64,000 bases of DNA from an uncultured Alphaproteobacteria bacterium (GCA_946625925.1 CAMOTP010000001.1:7179-71178); one strand, 5' to 3'. Positions 8,797 through 17,793 are shown, numbered from the stretch's first letter. The notes: a model not told the origin generated them from the letters alone. Translations and numbers: made by a program.

Positions 8797-9387
8797 ATGG
8801 CAACTGTAAAGGGTTTGTGGATGCCAAGTAAAAAGTTAGATTTTAAGACAGGTCAGTATGTTGTATATCCTACACAGGGTGTTGGAAAATTACAGCGAGT
8901 AGAAGAGCAGGTTATTGCTGGTCAACCTGTAAAGCTGTTGGTTATAGAATTTGAAACTTCACATATGACATTGCGTGTACCATTGGAACGTGCGGAAATT
9001 TCTGGACTGCGTCCTTTGTCTTCGGTTCGCAAAATGGACGAGGCTATATCCAGTGCAAAAGGCAAGGCTGGTTCAAAACGTATGATTTGGTCGCGTCGTG
9101 CTGCACAATATGAAGAAAATATTAATTCTGGTGACCCAATGAAATTGGCAGAGGTTGTGCGTGATTTACAACGTCGTAATCCAACGGATACAATGACTTT
9201 CTCGGCACGTCAGTTATATTTGCGTGCTTTGGAACGTATGGCCCAGGAATTTGCTGTTTTGCATAAAATGGATGTTGATGCGGCAAGTGAAAAAATTGAA
9301 ACTATATTGGGTGTACCAAAAGAAATTGATTTGAATGCAGTCGAAATAGATGACGATGGTGATGATACATCTGAATCTGGTGAATAA
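8797..9387 (+). CDS. carD: CarD/CdnL-family RNA polymerase-binding regulator
   Basis: CarD proteins bind the RNA polymerase beta subunit and stabilise open promoter complexes, often at rRNA promoters. The N-terminal Tudor-like RNAP-interaction domain (about residues 14-75) has the typical start: F-K-T-G-Q-Y-V-V-Y-P, then G-V-G. The helical C-terminal DNA-binding part follows to about residue 175, and the tail is acidic. The length of 196 residues is normal for alphaproteobacterial CdnL. It has its own promoter and a palindromic terminator, so it is probably transcribed alone. GAGAG upstream serves as the ribosome site. Confidence 0.92.
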   Translation: MATVKGLWMPSKKLDFKTGQYVVYPTQGVGKLQRVEEQVIAGQPVKLLVIEFETSHMTLRVPLERAEISGLRPLSSVRKMDEAISSAKGKAGSKRMIWSRRAAQYEENINSGDPMKLAEVVRDLQRRNPTDTMTFSARQLYLRALERMAQEFAVLHKMDVDAASEKIETILGVPKEIDLNAVEIDDDGDDTSESGE

Positions 9388-9390
9388 ATA

Positions 9391-9414
9391 AACCGGCATA
9401 TATGCCGGTTTTTT
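9391..9414 (+). terminator. Palindromic terminator after carD
   Basis: AACCGGCATA and TATGCCGGTT form a perfect 20-base palindrome ending in a T run. It overlaps the 3' end of the convergent methyltransferase gene and may serve both strands. Confidence 0.85.
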
Positions 9415-10066
9415 ATCTTTGTGGTGTGGCGACAAAACAACGTAGCCAATGGTTAAATTTTGCATCAAATCCATTTTGATTAAATGCTTTAATCCACCAA
9501 TCATTTGGTTTAACTGTTTTTAATTCTTGGCAAGTTCCTAATTCTTGTCCCATTTTTTTAGCCGCATCATAATCTTCGATTGTATTATGAATTGCGCAGA
9601 CCATATTCGCGTTTTGAAATTTTGATAGCACCGCTGGTAAGGTCGCCTCGTCAAAATATGTAAGTATGCCGTTACAATAAACCAAGTCTGCCTTAATAGG
9701 TTTGCAATCTAAAATAGATTTTATTTGAATATACCCGTTTTGACGCAATTTTAACAATTCACTTTTTGCAACAACCTTGCGTGATTCGCCTTGTTGAACC
9801 CAAAAAGGCCAACCAGAAAACATTGGGCTATAAAAAGTCTTGGCGGTAAAATAATCACGAATATCAACCCCACGTGCATTCATGCCAGCATCCATCGCTA
9901 ATTTTATAACCACGCCAGTCGCAGCCCCACAATCAAAGAAGGTTTTTGGCTTTTTATCGTAATGCTGTTTGTAAACAGATGCCAGCATTTTTGGTGGCAC
10001 AGAGCACATTACACCTTCTGGGTATGAATATTGCAAATATGGGTATTTTTTATCGTAATAATGCAT
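9413..10066 (-). CDS. SAM-dependent methyltransferase, class I fold, substrate unknown
   Basis: The 217-residue protein has a motif I-like segment F-D-C-G-A-A-T-G (about residues 44-51), followed by an acidic residue at the end of the next strand (G-V-D-I), the standard pattern for S-adenosylmethionine binding. A motif reading D-L-V-Y-C-N-G-I-L matches the post-II strand. The N-terminus (Tyr-rich, then a Pro-Glu-Gly-Val-Met segment) is not diagnostic of a substrate. It is convergent with carD and divergent from rpsA. The ATG at 10066 follows GGAGACAAG on the minus strand. I cannot say whether it acts on RNA, protein or a small molecule. Confidence 0.8.
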   Translation of the reverse strand: MHYYDKKYPYLQYSYPEGVMCSVPPKMLASVYKQHYDKKPKTFFDCGAATGVVIKLAMDAGMNARGVDIRDYFTAKTFYSPMFSGWPFWVQQGESRKVVAKSELLKLRQNGYIQIKSILDCKPIKADLVYCNGILTYFDEATLPAVLSKFQNANMVCAIHNTIEDYDAAKKMGQELGTCQELKTVKPNDWWIKAFNQNGFDAKFNHWLRCFVATPQR

Positions 10067-10153
10067 TACTTGTCTCCTGATAATTTCAGTAAATCATATT
10101 TTGTTAATTTTTCAATGTTTTTCTTGCTTTTTTCAAAATCTTACTATAAAATA

Positions 10154-10196
10154 GGTTCGATTTTCGCGGGTGGGCGCGTTAATCATCCGATGAACC
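10154..10196 (+). promoter_or_regulatory. Structured rpsA leader
   Basis: GGTTC (10154-10158) pairs with GAACC (10192-10196), enclosing a CGCG-N6-CGCG hairpin (10165-10178). This lies downstream of a TATAAA-like -10 (near 10145) and about 70 bases before the rpsA start, which lacks a good Shine-Dalgarno sequence. S1 autoregulation through leader structure is known in other bacteria; here it is only inferred. Confidence 0.4.
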
Positions 10197-10264
10197 CCAC
10201 AAGTCCTTTGCAATTATTTATAAATATTTGATGCAAACGGCAAACTTTGTTTAATTCTAGTAAT

Positions 10265-11953
10265 ATGAAAGATTTATCCAAAGGTTTATTTAATCCGGTC
10301 GCAAGCGAAGATTTCGTCGCTATGTTCGATCAAAATTATGGTACACAAGAAACTTTACAAGGTTTCGCAACCAAGGGCACTGTCAAAGATATTCGTGGCG
10401 ACTTTGTTTTGGTTGATGTGGGTTTGAAATCCGAAGGTCGTGTTCCTTTAAAAGAATTTGGCGCATCTGTTCCATCTGTTGGCGACATCATTGACGTTTT
10501 TGTTGAACGTTATGAATCACGCGAAGGAACAGCTGTATTGTCTTATGCAAAAGCACGCGCTGAAAAAGCATGGAAAGATTTGGAAAAAACTGTTGCCGAA
10601 GGTGTTGATCCAGAAGGAACAATTATCGATGTTGTTCGTGGTGGTTATACAGTTGATATCAATGGTGTGTTTGCATTTATGCCATCCAGCCAAATCGATC
10701 ACAAACCTGTGCGTGATGCAAAATCTATGATTGGTTTAAAAGACAAATTCCGCGTTTTGAAAATGGATGCTTTGCGTACAAACGCTATTGTATCTCGTCG
10801 TGCAATCCAATCTGATACAATTGCTGCTGCACAAAAAGAAGCAATGAAAAACATTGCGTTGGGTGCAGTTTTAGAAGGTACAGTTAAAAACATTACTGAT
10901 TACGGTGTGTTCGTTGATTTGGGCGGTATTGATGGTTTGTTGCACGTTACAGATTTGTCTTGGAAACGTGTTAATCATCCTCGTGAATTGGTCAAAGTTG
11001 GTGATAAAATCAAGGTTAAAGTTATCCAATTTGATCCAGAATCTCATCGTATTTCATTGGGTGCAAAACAATTGGAAGAAGATCCTTGGGAAACAGCATC
11101 CCGTGCATTCAATGTTGGTGATACAGTAACAGGTAAGGTTGCATCATTGACTGATTACGGTGCATTTATTGATTTGGGTAATAATATCGAAGGTTTGGTG
11201 CATATGTCTGAATTGTCTTGGACAAACAAGAATATTCACCCAAGCAAAGTATTGCAAGTTGGCCAAGAAATCAATGTTGTCGTTTTGGATATTGATCAAG
11301 AAAAACGTCGTATTTCGTTGGGTTATAAACAATTGCAACCAAATCCATGGAAACAATTTGCCGAAACACACAATGTTGGCGATGTCGTCACAGGTCCAAT
11401 CAAGAATACAACTGAATTCGGTTTGTTCATTGCTTTGACACCTGAATTGGATGGTATGGTTCATATTTCTGATTTGTCTTGGAATAAATTAGACGAAGAA
11501 GAATTAAAGAAATTTGTTCGTGGCCAAGAAGTCACAGCAAAAATCTTGGACATCAATCCAGAAAAAGAACGCGTTACATTGGGTATTAAACAATTGACAG
11601 AAAGTGCTGAAAATAATGCTATTACAATCAAGAAGGGCGCAGTGGTATCTGGTACAGTTTCAGAAATCACACCTGATGAATTGATTGTTGCATTGGCTGG
11701 TGATGCCAAAGGTATTATCCGTCGTACAGATTTGTCACGCGAAAAGGCAGAACAAGACACAAGCAAATATAAAGTCGGTGATACAGTGGAAGCGTCTGTT
11801 GTTTCCGTTGAAGACAATACAGTTAAATTGTCTATCCGTCATTTGCAGGTGACATTGGAAAAGCAAGCGGTCAAAGAATTCTCGAACGAAGCTGATTCTG
11901 GTTCCGTTTTGGGCGATATCTTGGGCGCTGCTATTGAAAATAGCAAAAAATAA
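10265..11953 (+). CDS. rpsA: 30S ribosomal protein S1
   Basis: S1 binds mRNA and helps load it on the 30S subunit. The 562-residue product contains about six S1 (OB-fold) repeats. The central ones show the usual pattern, for example G-x-V-x-x-I-T-D-Y-G-V-F-V-D-L then G-L-L-H-V-T-D-L-S-W, and again D-Y-G-A-F-I-D-L then G-L-V-H-M-S-E-L-S-W. The ATG at 10265 gives an N-terminus like other alphaproteobacterial S1 proteins; an in-frame TTG at 10247 would add six residues. There is no good Shine-Dalgarno sequence, as is common for rpsA. It is not next to cmk as in many genomes, and a strong terminator follows. Confidence 0.96.
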   Translation: MKDLSKGLFNPVASEDFVAMFDQNYGTQETLQGFATKGTVKDIRGDFVLVDVGLKSEGRVPLKEFGASVPSVGDIIDVFVERYESREGTAVLSYAKARAEKAWKDLEKTVAEGVDPEGTIIDVVRGGYTVDINGVFAFMPSSQIDHKPVRDAKSMIGLKDKFRVLKMDALRTNAIVSRRAIQSDTIAAAQKEAMKNIALGAVLEGTVKNITDYGVFVDLGGIDGLLHVTDLSWKRVNHPRELVKVGDKIKVKVIQFDPESHRISLGAKQLEEDPWETASRAFNVGDTVTGKVASLTDYGAFIDLGNNIEGLVHMSELSWTNKNIHPSKVLQVGQEINVVVLDIDQEKRRISLGYKQLQPNPWKQFAETHNVGDVVTGPIKNTTEFGLFIALTPELDGMVHISDLSWNKLDEEELKKFVRGQEVTAKILDINPEKERVTLGIKQLTESAENNAITIKKGAVVSGTVSEITPDELIVALAGDAKGIIRRTDLSREKAEQDTSKYKVGDTVEASVVSVEDNTVKLSIRHLQVTLEKQAVKEFSNEADSGSVLGDILGAAIENSKK

Positions 11954-11972
11954 TTTTGCAAATTTCAACATT

Positions 11973-12001
11973 AACCCCGACAATTTGTCGGGGTTTTTTT
12001 A
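11973..12001 (+). terminator. rpsA terminator
   Basis: CCCCGACA pairs with TGTCGGGG across a short ATT loop and is followed by at least seven T. Confidence 0.92.
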
Positions 12002-12024
12002 TAAAGTAATATATAATATATATA

Positions 12025-12052
12025 TTGACAAACAATTTTTTTAGTATAAAAT
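12025..12052 (+). promoter_or_regulatory. Promoter of the first adenylate-kinase-like gene
   Basis: TTGACA (12025-12030), a 16-bp spacer and TAAAAT (12047-12052). The expected transcription start coincides with the ATG at 12060, so the mRNA is predicted to be leaderless. Confidence 0.7.
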
Positions 12053-12059
12053 ATTTTGC

Positions 12060-12920
12060 ATGGAAACAAAAACAAATATTTTAACCCCGGAACAATCATT
12101 TAGGCAACTTCGCCAAAATGGTTCTTTTGTTATACAAATGGCGCCAAATAACTGGCTGGTGACGGATTTTGCACCAGAATCTTGGGTATACAATGTTTAC
12201 AAACGTACATACAGTTATAAAATATTCAGAAATATGATAAATACTGATGAAAGTATTCAAGAATTTTGTATTATGGGTGATAATAGTATTCAAGAATTAA
12301 ATAATTTTTTTCAAAATGTAAAACCAACTATATTTAATTTTGTAGGACGTCCTGGGGCAGGTAAAGGGACACATGGTGGACATTTTGCTGAAATTTATAA
12401 ATTGCCTGTTGTAAAAACAGGGGAACTTATTCGTGCATCATATAAAGAATCAAATGCTACAATTACTGAATTAGCAAATAAATTTATTGATGATGGTATT
12501 AATACTAATTCGGGCAAAAGTATTTGTTTAGATGGATATCCTCGTAATTTTATACAAAAAGACCATTTGTTATCTTATTTACCAAATTATAATATATTTA
12601 CGGTATTTTTGAACACGAACGAAGAGGAATGTTTAAAACGCATATCAAACAGACATGATAGCCATACAAGCGATCAAGACCAAGAAGCAACCGAAAGACG
12701 TATGGAAAAATATGGTCAATATACGCGAAATGCTATTAAATCTATAAAAGAAGCGGCTTATAGTATTCGTGATATATATTATGCTGAAATTTCTATTGTA
12801 CCTGGTGCCGAAAAAGATGTTAATTTTGGTCTGATGATGACTGGTTTAACCAAAGCTTTTAAAAATAAAATCAGTTGGATTGCACAACAACAAATCCGAA
12901 ATACTGATTTGCAAAAATAA
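12060..12920 (+). CDS. Adenylate-kinase-like nucleoside monophosphate kinase with N-terminal extension
   Basis: The C-terminal two-thirds is an adenylate-kinase-like P-loop domain: G-R-P-G-A-G-K-G-T-H (about residues 97-106), then a K-T-G-E-L-I-R segment for the NMP-binding helix, L-D-G-Y-P-R-N (about 158-164), and a late R-R-M-E-K-Y. These are the positions of the Walker A loop, NMP contacts and lid arginines in Adk. The first 90 or so residues are an extra domain I do not recognise (it includes N-N-W-L-V-T-D-F-A). There is no Shine-Dalgarno sequence, and the promoter suggests a leaderless mRNA. Two related kinases follow at 13808 and 14409. Substrate is unproven; AMP is the default guess. 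Confidence 0.8.
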   Translation: METKTNILTPEQSFRQLRQNGSFVIQMAPNNWLVTDFAPESWVYNVYKRTYSYKIFRNMINTDESIQEFCIMGDNSIQELNNFFQNVKPTIFNFVGRPGAGKGTHGGHFAEIYKLPVVKTGELIRASYKESNATITELANKFIDDGINTNSGKSICLDGYPRNFIQKDHLLSYLPNYNIFTVFLNTNEEECLKRISNRHDSHTSDQDQEATERRMEKYGQYTRNAIKSIKEAAYSIRDIYYAEISIVPGAEKDVNFGLMMTGLTKAFKNKISWIAQQQIRNTDLQK

Positions 12921-12928
12921 AATCCATT

Positions 12929-12954
12929 ATCCCGACATTTTGTCGGGATTTTTA
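12929..12954 (+). terminator. Terminator
   Basis: ATCCCGACA pairs with TGTCGGGAT across a short T-rich loop, followed by a T-rich tract. It is almost the same hairpin as the rpsA terminator about 950 bases upstream. Confidence 0.88.
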
Positions 12955-13082
12955 TATTTTTAACTTCTTTGACGTTTTTTTAAGGCTTGCATCATTCTGC
13001 CGAATCTTACCATACCCACAACAAATACATATGGTAATTTAGTTCCTACTCTATATACCCTAAAAAATGTTAACTGTAAAAA

Positions 13083-13682
13083 TTATTTATAAATACATTT
13101 TTGTCTGTATCGAATAAAAGCCCCAGGATTTATTTTGGCAGCCTTTTTATTGGCCACAAATTCTTTAAACGATACAGGCATTACAAAAGGTGCTTTTTCA
13201 TTGTACACAGAATCTAAAAACGCATCAAACTTTTCATCATATCTGATCATAGCATTCTCTAATTTATAGCATTTATCAGATAATATTTTTATACGTTGTC
13301 CCATTCCATTTGTATCTATATCCGCCACATAATTAACAACAGAATCAATCTTGGTTTTATAATATTTAATAGAATCATAGTAACCGGCACTTTCCGTCAT
13401 CAACTTTGCTTCTTTTGCAGAAAATCTTTCTATTACTGAATCAACAAATTTATCCCTGTGCTGAGTAAATTCTATATCTTGTGCTCTGTTATCATTGCAA
13501 ACAGAATCAAAATAAATTTTATATTGAGCTAAATCTTTCTTATGTTCTGCATAAGCCTTCGCATTAGCCTTTTTTAATTTTGCAAAATACAATTCATCCT
13601 TTATCCATGTAACAGGAATCATTAACAATAAAGCCAATACTATAAACAATGCCAATTTTGCCTGAGATTTTTCGTCCATCAT
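13083..13682 (-). CDS. Small membrane-anchored coiled-coil protein, unknown
   Basis: I do not recognise it. The 199-residue product has one membrane segment near residues 9-24 (L-F-I-V-A-L-L-L-M-I-P pattern). A long charged, largely helical region follows, with many Lys, Asp, Tyr and Ser, likely coiled coil and outside the membrane. An AAGGA ribosome site precedes two consecutive ATG codons (13682 and 13679); spacing slightly favours the second. The open frame upstream lacks a ribosome site. It is alone on the minus strand between kinase paralogs, and its base composition (very A/T-rich) fits an accessory gene. Confidence 0.7.
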   Translation of the reverse strand: MMDEKSQAKLALFIVLALLLMIPVTWIKDELYFAKLKKANAKAYAEHKKDLAQYKIYFDSVCNDNRAQDIEFTQHRDKFVDSVIERFSAKEAKLMTESAGYYDSIKYYKTKIDSVVNYVADIDTNGMGQRIKILSDKCYKLENAMIRYDEKFDAFLDSVYNEKAPFVMPVSFKEFVANKKAAKINPGAFIRYRQKCIYK

Positions 13683-13755
13683 ATAATCCTTTATATACAC
13701 CAAATAATATACCCTAAAAACAAAAATGTCAACTATCAAAATAATTTTTATATAT

Positions 13756-13783
13756 TTGATATTTTTTGACCGCATGTTATAAT
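13756..13783 (+). promoter_or_regulatory. Promoter of the second adenylate-kinase-like gene
   Basis: TTGATA (13756-13761), a 16-bp spacer and TATAAT (13778-13783) with an upstream TGT, forming an extended -10. The ATG at 13808 follows a GGAGA ribosome site. Confidence 0.7.
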
Positions 13784-13807
13784 GTCCCAGCAAAACATGG
13801 AGAAAAG

Positions 13808-14386
13808 ATGAAAAACAAACTGATTTTAATGATGGGTGGTCAAGGATCCGGCAAAGGAACTTTGTCTAAGGCATTTTTAGCCGAACATGACAATCAATAT
13901 AATTATATTGAAACTGGTGCAATGTTGCGTGCTCTGCCTGAAAAACATCCGTTAAAAGCAATTATTGCACGTGGTGAATTTGTGCCGGATACAGAGGTTT
14001 TTACATTATTAAAATCAAAAATAGATTCTGCTGGGGGGGATATTTTGTTGGATGGGTTTCCGCGTAAAGTGTCCCAGGCGGAATGGTTGGTTTCAACTTT
14101 TTCTGACAAATTTGATATAGTTGCGGTATATTTAAATTTGCCTGAATCTTTGATGTTGAAGCGTATTGAAAATCGTATTCGTGAGGGCGGTGGTCGTGCC
14201 GATGATGCGGATAGTGCGGCTGTGCGTCGTCGTTTGGATAATTTTCAGCATGAAACTATGCCAGCAATCAAATGGCTGAAAGGTAATGAAAAAGTGGTGT
14301 TCGTTGAGGTTGCTGTTGCAGATGCACCAGTGGAAGTGAATTATACAGCTTTAGTAGATGCGTTGAAGTCGAATAAAATTATATAA
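13808..14386 (+). CDS. Adenylate-kinase-like protein (second paralog)
   Basis: A 192-residue P-loop kinase of the Adk fold without extra domains. Walker A is G-G-Q-G-S-G-K-G-T (about residues 9-17). It continues with an E-T-G-A-M-L-R NMP-binding segment, L-L-D-G-F-P-R-K and a lid-like region R-x-x-E-G-G-G-R-A-D-D. Two arginine pairs after the lid match catalytic Arg positions. The start at 13808 follows GGAGA at good spacing. The third paralog starts 22 bases after this stop, so the two are probably one operon. The length is slightly under canonical Adk (about 214). Whether this or another locus is the essential Adk is unclear. Confidence 0.82.
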   Translation: MKNKLILMMGGQGSGKGTLSKAFLAEHDNQYNYIETGAMLRALPEKHPLKAIIARGEFVPDTEVFTLLKSKIDSAGGDILLDGFPRKVSQAEWLVSTFSDKFDIVAVYLNLPESLMLKRIENRIREGGGRADDADSAAVRRRLDNFQHETMPAIKWLKGNEKVVFVEVAVADAPVEVNYTALVDALKSNKII

Positions 14387-14408
14387 ATTGAATAAATGGA
14401 GAAACAGT

Positions 14409-15128
14409 ATGACAACAAACAGACAAAAACAAATTGAAAAGAATGAAGCGATAATCGCAAAATTAAAAAGACAAACAAAACCAACTATGGTAATTGTGTT
14501 GGGGGTCCAAGGTTGTGGTAAAGGAACACAATCAGAAATGTATTTAAGTGAACATTCTACACGCGTTAACTATATTGGTAAAAAAACCGTCAATTACTTA
14601 AACGATATTGAACGTCCAATTGAATTTAAATATATTGGTACGGGTGATTTGTTACGTTCACAACCAGAAAATTCACCAGAACGTAAAGCAATCGACAAAG
14701 GTCATTTTGTCCCTGATTCCGTTATATTTAATTTATTGAATCAAACAATTACCACAGATGTAAATATATGGGGTGACGGTCTGGGGCGCAGTTTACAACA
14801 AGCAAAACAATTAGTTAAATCATATGGTCGCAGATTCAATATTGTTGCTGTCTATTTCAATATGCCTGAATCCCTGGTCGCAGAACGTATTGCACAACGT
14901 AATGCCATGGGTGCTGGACGTGCAGATGATGCAGATATGGCCGCTGTAAAAAAACGTGTAAGTACATTTAACCATGTCACAATGCCTGCAATTAATTGGA
15001 TGCGTGTTAACAAAAATGTTGTATTTACCGAAGTGCCAATTACAAACGATACACCAGATGTAAATTATCAAAAATTAAAAACTATTTTGAATACAGCACT
15101 GGCACAAAATAATATAATACTGAAATAA
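14409..15128 (+). CDS. Adenylate-kinase-like protein (third, divergent paralog)
   Basis: A 239-residue homolog of the preceding kinase. Walker A is G-V-Q-G-C-G-K-G-T (about residues 34-42), with a T-G-D-L-L-R-S segment and the same late R-A-D-D-A-D-M-A-A-V-x-x-R run. It differs in two ways: an N-terminal extension of about 25 charged residues, and D-G-L-G-R-S in place of the usual D-G-F-P-R motif (Arg kept, Phe-Pro lost). There is also an insertion of about 15 residues before the NMP-binding helix. This suggests an altered substrate site. The ATG at 14409 follows GGAGAAACAGT. The gene ends at a strong terminator shared with the convergent groEL. Confidence 0.8.
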   Translation: MTTNRQKQIEKNEAIIAKLKRQTKPTMVIVLGVQGCGKGTQSEMYLSEHSTRVNYIGKKTVNYLNDIERPIEFKYIGTGDLLRSQPENSPERKAIDKGHFVPDSVIFNLLNQTITTDVNIWGDGLGRSLQQAKQLVKSYGRRFNIVAVYFNMPESLVAERIAQRNAMGAGRADDADMAAVKKRVSTFNHVTMPAINWMRVNKNVVFTEVPITNDTPDVNYQKLKTILNTALAQNNIILK

Positions 15129-15130
15129 AA

Positions 15131-15156
15131 AAAACTCCCCAAATGGGGAGTTTTTT
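15131..15156 (+). terminator. Bidirectional terminator between kinase operon and groEL
   Basis: AAAACTCCCC and GGGGAGTTTT pair across an AAAT loop, with A runs on one side and T runs on the other, so it can serve both converging transcripts. Confidence 0.92.
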
Positions 15157-15169
15157 ATTTGATACTTTA

Positions 15170-16786
15170 TTACATCATTCCTGGCATGCCGGCTGGCATT
15201 TTTGCATCTGATTTTTCTTCGGGAATTTCAGACATTACAGCTCCCGTTGTCAGCATTACACCAGCGGTGCTGGATGCCGCCATAATAGCAGTTTTGACAA
15301 CTTTGGCAGGGTCAATAATACCAGCCTTCATCATATCGACATATTCTGCTGTCTGGGCATTGTATCCAAAATTGTAATCTTTGGCTTCGGATACTTTGCC
15401 AACAACAATTTCACCAGATACACCTGCGTTTTCGGCAATTTGTGCACATGGTGCAACAATGGCACGACGAACAATATCAATACCAACATTTTGATCTGTA
15501 TTATCGCCAGTCAATTTTTCTAATGCTGCAACAGCACGAACCAATGCAACACCGCCACCTGCAACAATACCATCAGCGACAGCCGCGCGTGTTGCAGCCA
15601 ATGCATCATCAACACGATCTTTCTTTTCTTTTACCTCTACCTCGGTCATACCTCCGACCTTGATAACGGCAACACCGCCAACCAATTTGGCAAGTCTTTC
15701 AGACAATTTTTCACGTTCGTATTCGCTGGTTGTTGTGGACAGTAATTGACGGATTTCGTCGGCACGTGCATTTATTTTGTTTTTGTCGCCACCGCCATGT
15801 GCCAACAATGTTGTATCTTTGCTGACAACAACTTTTTTAGCGGTTCCCAATACGTCCATAGATATATTTTCGAACGTCATACCCATATCATCGGAAATGA
15901 CTGTTGCACCAGTTACAATAGCGATATCTTTTAACATTTCTTTGCGTCTGTCACCAAAACCTGGGGCTTTGACAGCACAAACTTTTAATCCGCCACGTAA
16001 ACGGTTTAAAACCAATGTTGCTAATGCTTCGGATTCAACATCTTCGGCAATAATTAACAATGGACGACCGCTTTGGGCGATTGGTTCCAAAATTGGTAAT
16101 AAGGATTGCAAGCCAGAAATCTTTTTTTCAGAAACCAAAATTTGTGCGTTGTCTAATTCTGCCAACATTTTTTCGCTGTTTGTGACAAAGTAAGGTGACA
16201 TAAATCCTTGGTCGAATTGCATACCTTCGACAACATCAATTTCTGTATCCAAACCTTTGGCTTCTTCGACGGTGATAACACCTTCGCGGCCAACACGTGC
16301 CATTGCATCGGCTATTTTTGCACCGATATCACTATCGCCATTAGCAGAAATTGTTGCAACCTGGGCGATTTCGCTGCTGTCTTTGACTGGGCGTGCATGT
16401 TTTTCAACATCTGCAACGACCGCAGCAGTGGCAATATCAATTCCGCGTTTGATATCCATAGGATTCATTCCTGCGGCAATTACACGACGACCTTCGTGAA
16501 TTATTTTTTGTGCCAATACTGTCGCTGTTGTTGTGCCATCACCTGCATCATCACCGGCTTTCTTTGCAACTTCTTGGACCATACGGGCACCAATGTTTTC
16601 AGTTGGATCTTTTAAGGAAACTGCCTTGGCAACGGTAACACCGTCTTTGGTTGCAGTTGGGGCACCATATGGTTTATCAATTACAACGGTGCGTCCTTTG
16701 GGACCCATAGTGATTTTTACGGCATTTGCCAGTTTGTCAACACCGGCTGCCATTTTATCTGTGTCAAAAACAATATCTTTTGCCAT
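15170..16786 (-). CDS. groL: Chaperonin GroEL
   Basis: The 60-kDa subunit of the GroEL double ring that folds proteins with GroES and ATP. The 538-residue sequence is canonical from start (M-A-K-D-I-V-F-D-T) through the ATP motif D-G-T-T-T (about residues 86-90). The C-terminal tail ends in a short G-M-P-G-M-M repeat. The gene follows groES with a 13-base gap on the minus strand, forming the usual groESL operon under the heat-shock-type promoter at 17130-17160. Confidence 0.98.
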   Translation of the reverse strand: MAKDIVFDTDKMAAGVDKLANAVKITMGPKGRTVVIDKPYGAPTATKDGVTVAKAVSLKDPTENIGARMVQEVAKKAGDDAGDGTTTATVLAQKIIHEGRRVIAAGMNPMDIKRGIDIATAAVVADVEKHARPVKDSSEIAQVATISANGDSDIGAKIADAMARVGREGVITVEEAKGLDTEIDVVEGMQFDQGFMSPYFVTNSEKMLAELDNAQILVSEKKISGLQSLLPILEPIAQSGRPLLIIAEDVESEALATLVLNRLRGGLKVCAVKAPGFGDRRKEMLKDIAIVTGATVISDDMGMTFENISMDVLGTAKKVVVSKDTTLLAHGGGDKNKINARADEIRQLLSTTTSEYEREKLSERLAKLVGGVAVIKVGGMTEVEVKEKKDRVDDALAATRAAVADGIVAGGGVALVRAVAALEKLTGDNTDQNVGIDIVRRAIVAPCAQIAENAGVSGEIVVGKVSEAKDYNFGYNAQTAEYVDMMKAGIIDPAKVVKTAIMAASSTAGVMLTTGAVMSEIPEEKSDAKMPAGMPGMM

Positions 16787-16799
16787 TTTTATTGTCCTT

Positions 16800-17087
16800 T
16801 TATTTTAAAATTCCTAGTACATCTGATTCTTTGATTAATACATAATCTTGACCATCAATTTTTACCTCGTTTATTGATGCTGCCCATTTTGCAAACATAA
16901 CAACATCACCAACAGCCACGGTCATTGGTACACGATTGCCGTTTTGTAATTCGCCATCGCCAACAGCAACCACACGACCACAAACAGGTTTTTCTTTGGC
17001 TGTATCTGGGATAATTATTCCACCAGCGGTTTTGTTTTCTTCGGGAATTCTTTCCATTAAAATATAATTATTCAAAGGTTTAAACAT
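16800..17087 (-). CDS. groES: Co-chaperonin GroES
   Basis: The 10-kDa lid of the GroEL chamber. The 95-residue product begins M-F-K-P-L-N-N and contains the mobile-loop region ([11 protein letters not shown], about residues 16-26). The end is typical ([11 protein letters not shown]). The start at 17087 follows an AGGAG ribosome site (TAGGAGTTTATTTATG); earlier in-frame starts would add residues not found in the family. Confidence 0.97.
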   Translation of the reverse strand: MFKPLNNYILMERIPEENKTAGGIIIPDTAKEKPVCGRVVAVGDGELQNGNRVPMTVAVGDVVMFAKWAASINEVKIDGQDYVLIKESDVLGILK

Positions 17088-17129
17088 AAATAAACTCCTA
17101 TTAAAATATAGCCTTGGTCGGCTGTAATC

Positions 17130-17160
17130 CCAATATAGTGCAAACAAATTGTATTTCAAG
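17130..17160 (-). promoter_or_regulatory. Predicted RpoH (sigma32) promoter of groESL
   Basis: On the minus strand, CTTG, 17 bases, then ACTATATTGG. The alphaproteobacterial RpoH consensus is CTTG-N17/18-CYTATNTNNG, so only the first base of the second element differs. No CIRCE inverted repeat is present, so HrcA control is not indicated. Confidence 0.72.
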
Positions 17161-17216
17161 GTTGTTTTTATGTAAAAAAAATGTCATACTGGGTACGAAA
17201 AATAAAAGGATTTATT

Positions 17217-17564
17217 ATGTATGATGTAAATAATGTTTTTGCCAAGATTTTACGCGATGAAATTCCCAGTAAACGCGTTTTTGAAAATGAATATGCAATT
17301 GCTTTCCAAAATATTGAACCACGTGCAAAAACGCATGTTTTGGTTATTCCACGTGGTGAGTATACTGATATATACGATTTTACAACCCGTGCATCACAAG
17401 AAGTTCAAACTGGTTTTTGGCATGCGGTGACAGAAACGGCCGACGTGCTGGGGATTAATGGTAATTTCCGTATTGTTGCAAATACTGGTGCTGGGGCGGG
17501 GCAATCTGTATTTCATTTCCATGTACATTTAATGAGTGATGCAAAATTCAAAACAGATTTTTAA
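17217..17564 (+). CDS. HIT-family nucleotide hydrolase/transferase
   Basis: Histidine-triad proteins hydrolyse or transfer nucleoside monophosphates, often from AMP-lysine or dinucleotide substrates. The 115-residue protein has the active-site run F-H-F-H-V-H-L near its C-terminus (HxHxH followed by hydrophobics) and the H-V-L-V-I-P strand of the fold (about residues 40-45). The start at 17217 follows AAAGGA. It ends about 25 bases inside the YggU gene, so the two are translationally linked. Subfamily HinT-like is likely, but the exact substrate is unknown. Confidence 0.9.
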   Translation: MYDVNNVFAKILRDEIPSKRVFENEYAIAFQNIEPRAKTHVLVIPRGEYTDIYDFTTRASQEVQTGFWHAVTETADVLGINGNFRIVANTGAGAGQSVFHFHVHLMSDAKFKTDF

Positions 17565-17772
17565 TGTCCGTGTTATACCACGTGCACGTGTGAATTCCAT
17601 TACGGCCGATGCTGATGGTACTTTGCGTGTGCACACAACAACGGCACCAACAGATGGTAAGGCCAATGATGCGGTAATTCGTGCTTTGGCAGAATTTTGG
17701 GGTGTTCCGCGTTCATGCGTTCGTATAATTCGTGGTCAGACCTCGCACAATAAAGTGGTCGAAAAGTTATAA
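17539..17772 (+). CDS. UPF0235/DUF167 (YggU) family protein
   Basis: A 77-residue protein of the conserved YggU family, function unknown. The recognisable run is R-V-I-P-R-A-R-x-N-x-I, followed by P-x-D-G-K-A-N-D-A-V-I and the ending H-N-K-V-V-E. It overlaps the end of the HIT gene by 26 bases in another frame. ATG 17539 is preferred over the GTG just before it. Confidence 0.9.
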   Translation: MQNSKQIFNVRVIPRARVNSITADADGTLRVHTTTAPTDGKANDAVIRALAEFWGVPRSCVRIIRGQTSHNKVVEKL

Positions 17773-17793
17773 AATTTTTATAACGGTTGTTTT

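Noticed and set aside
15777..16193. Long plus-strand frames opposite groEL
   Set aside because: These are antisense to groEL; the GroEL protein is complete and canonical, and the opposing frames have no family resemblance.
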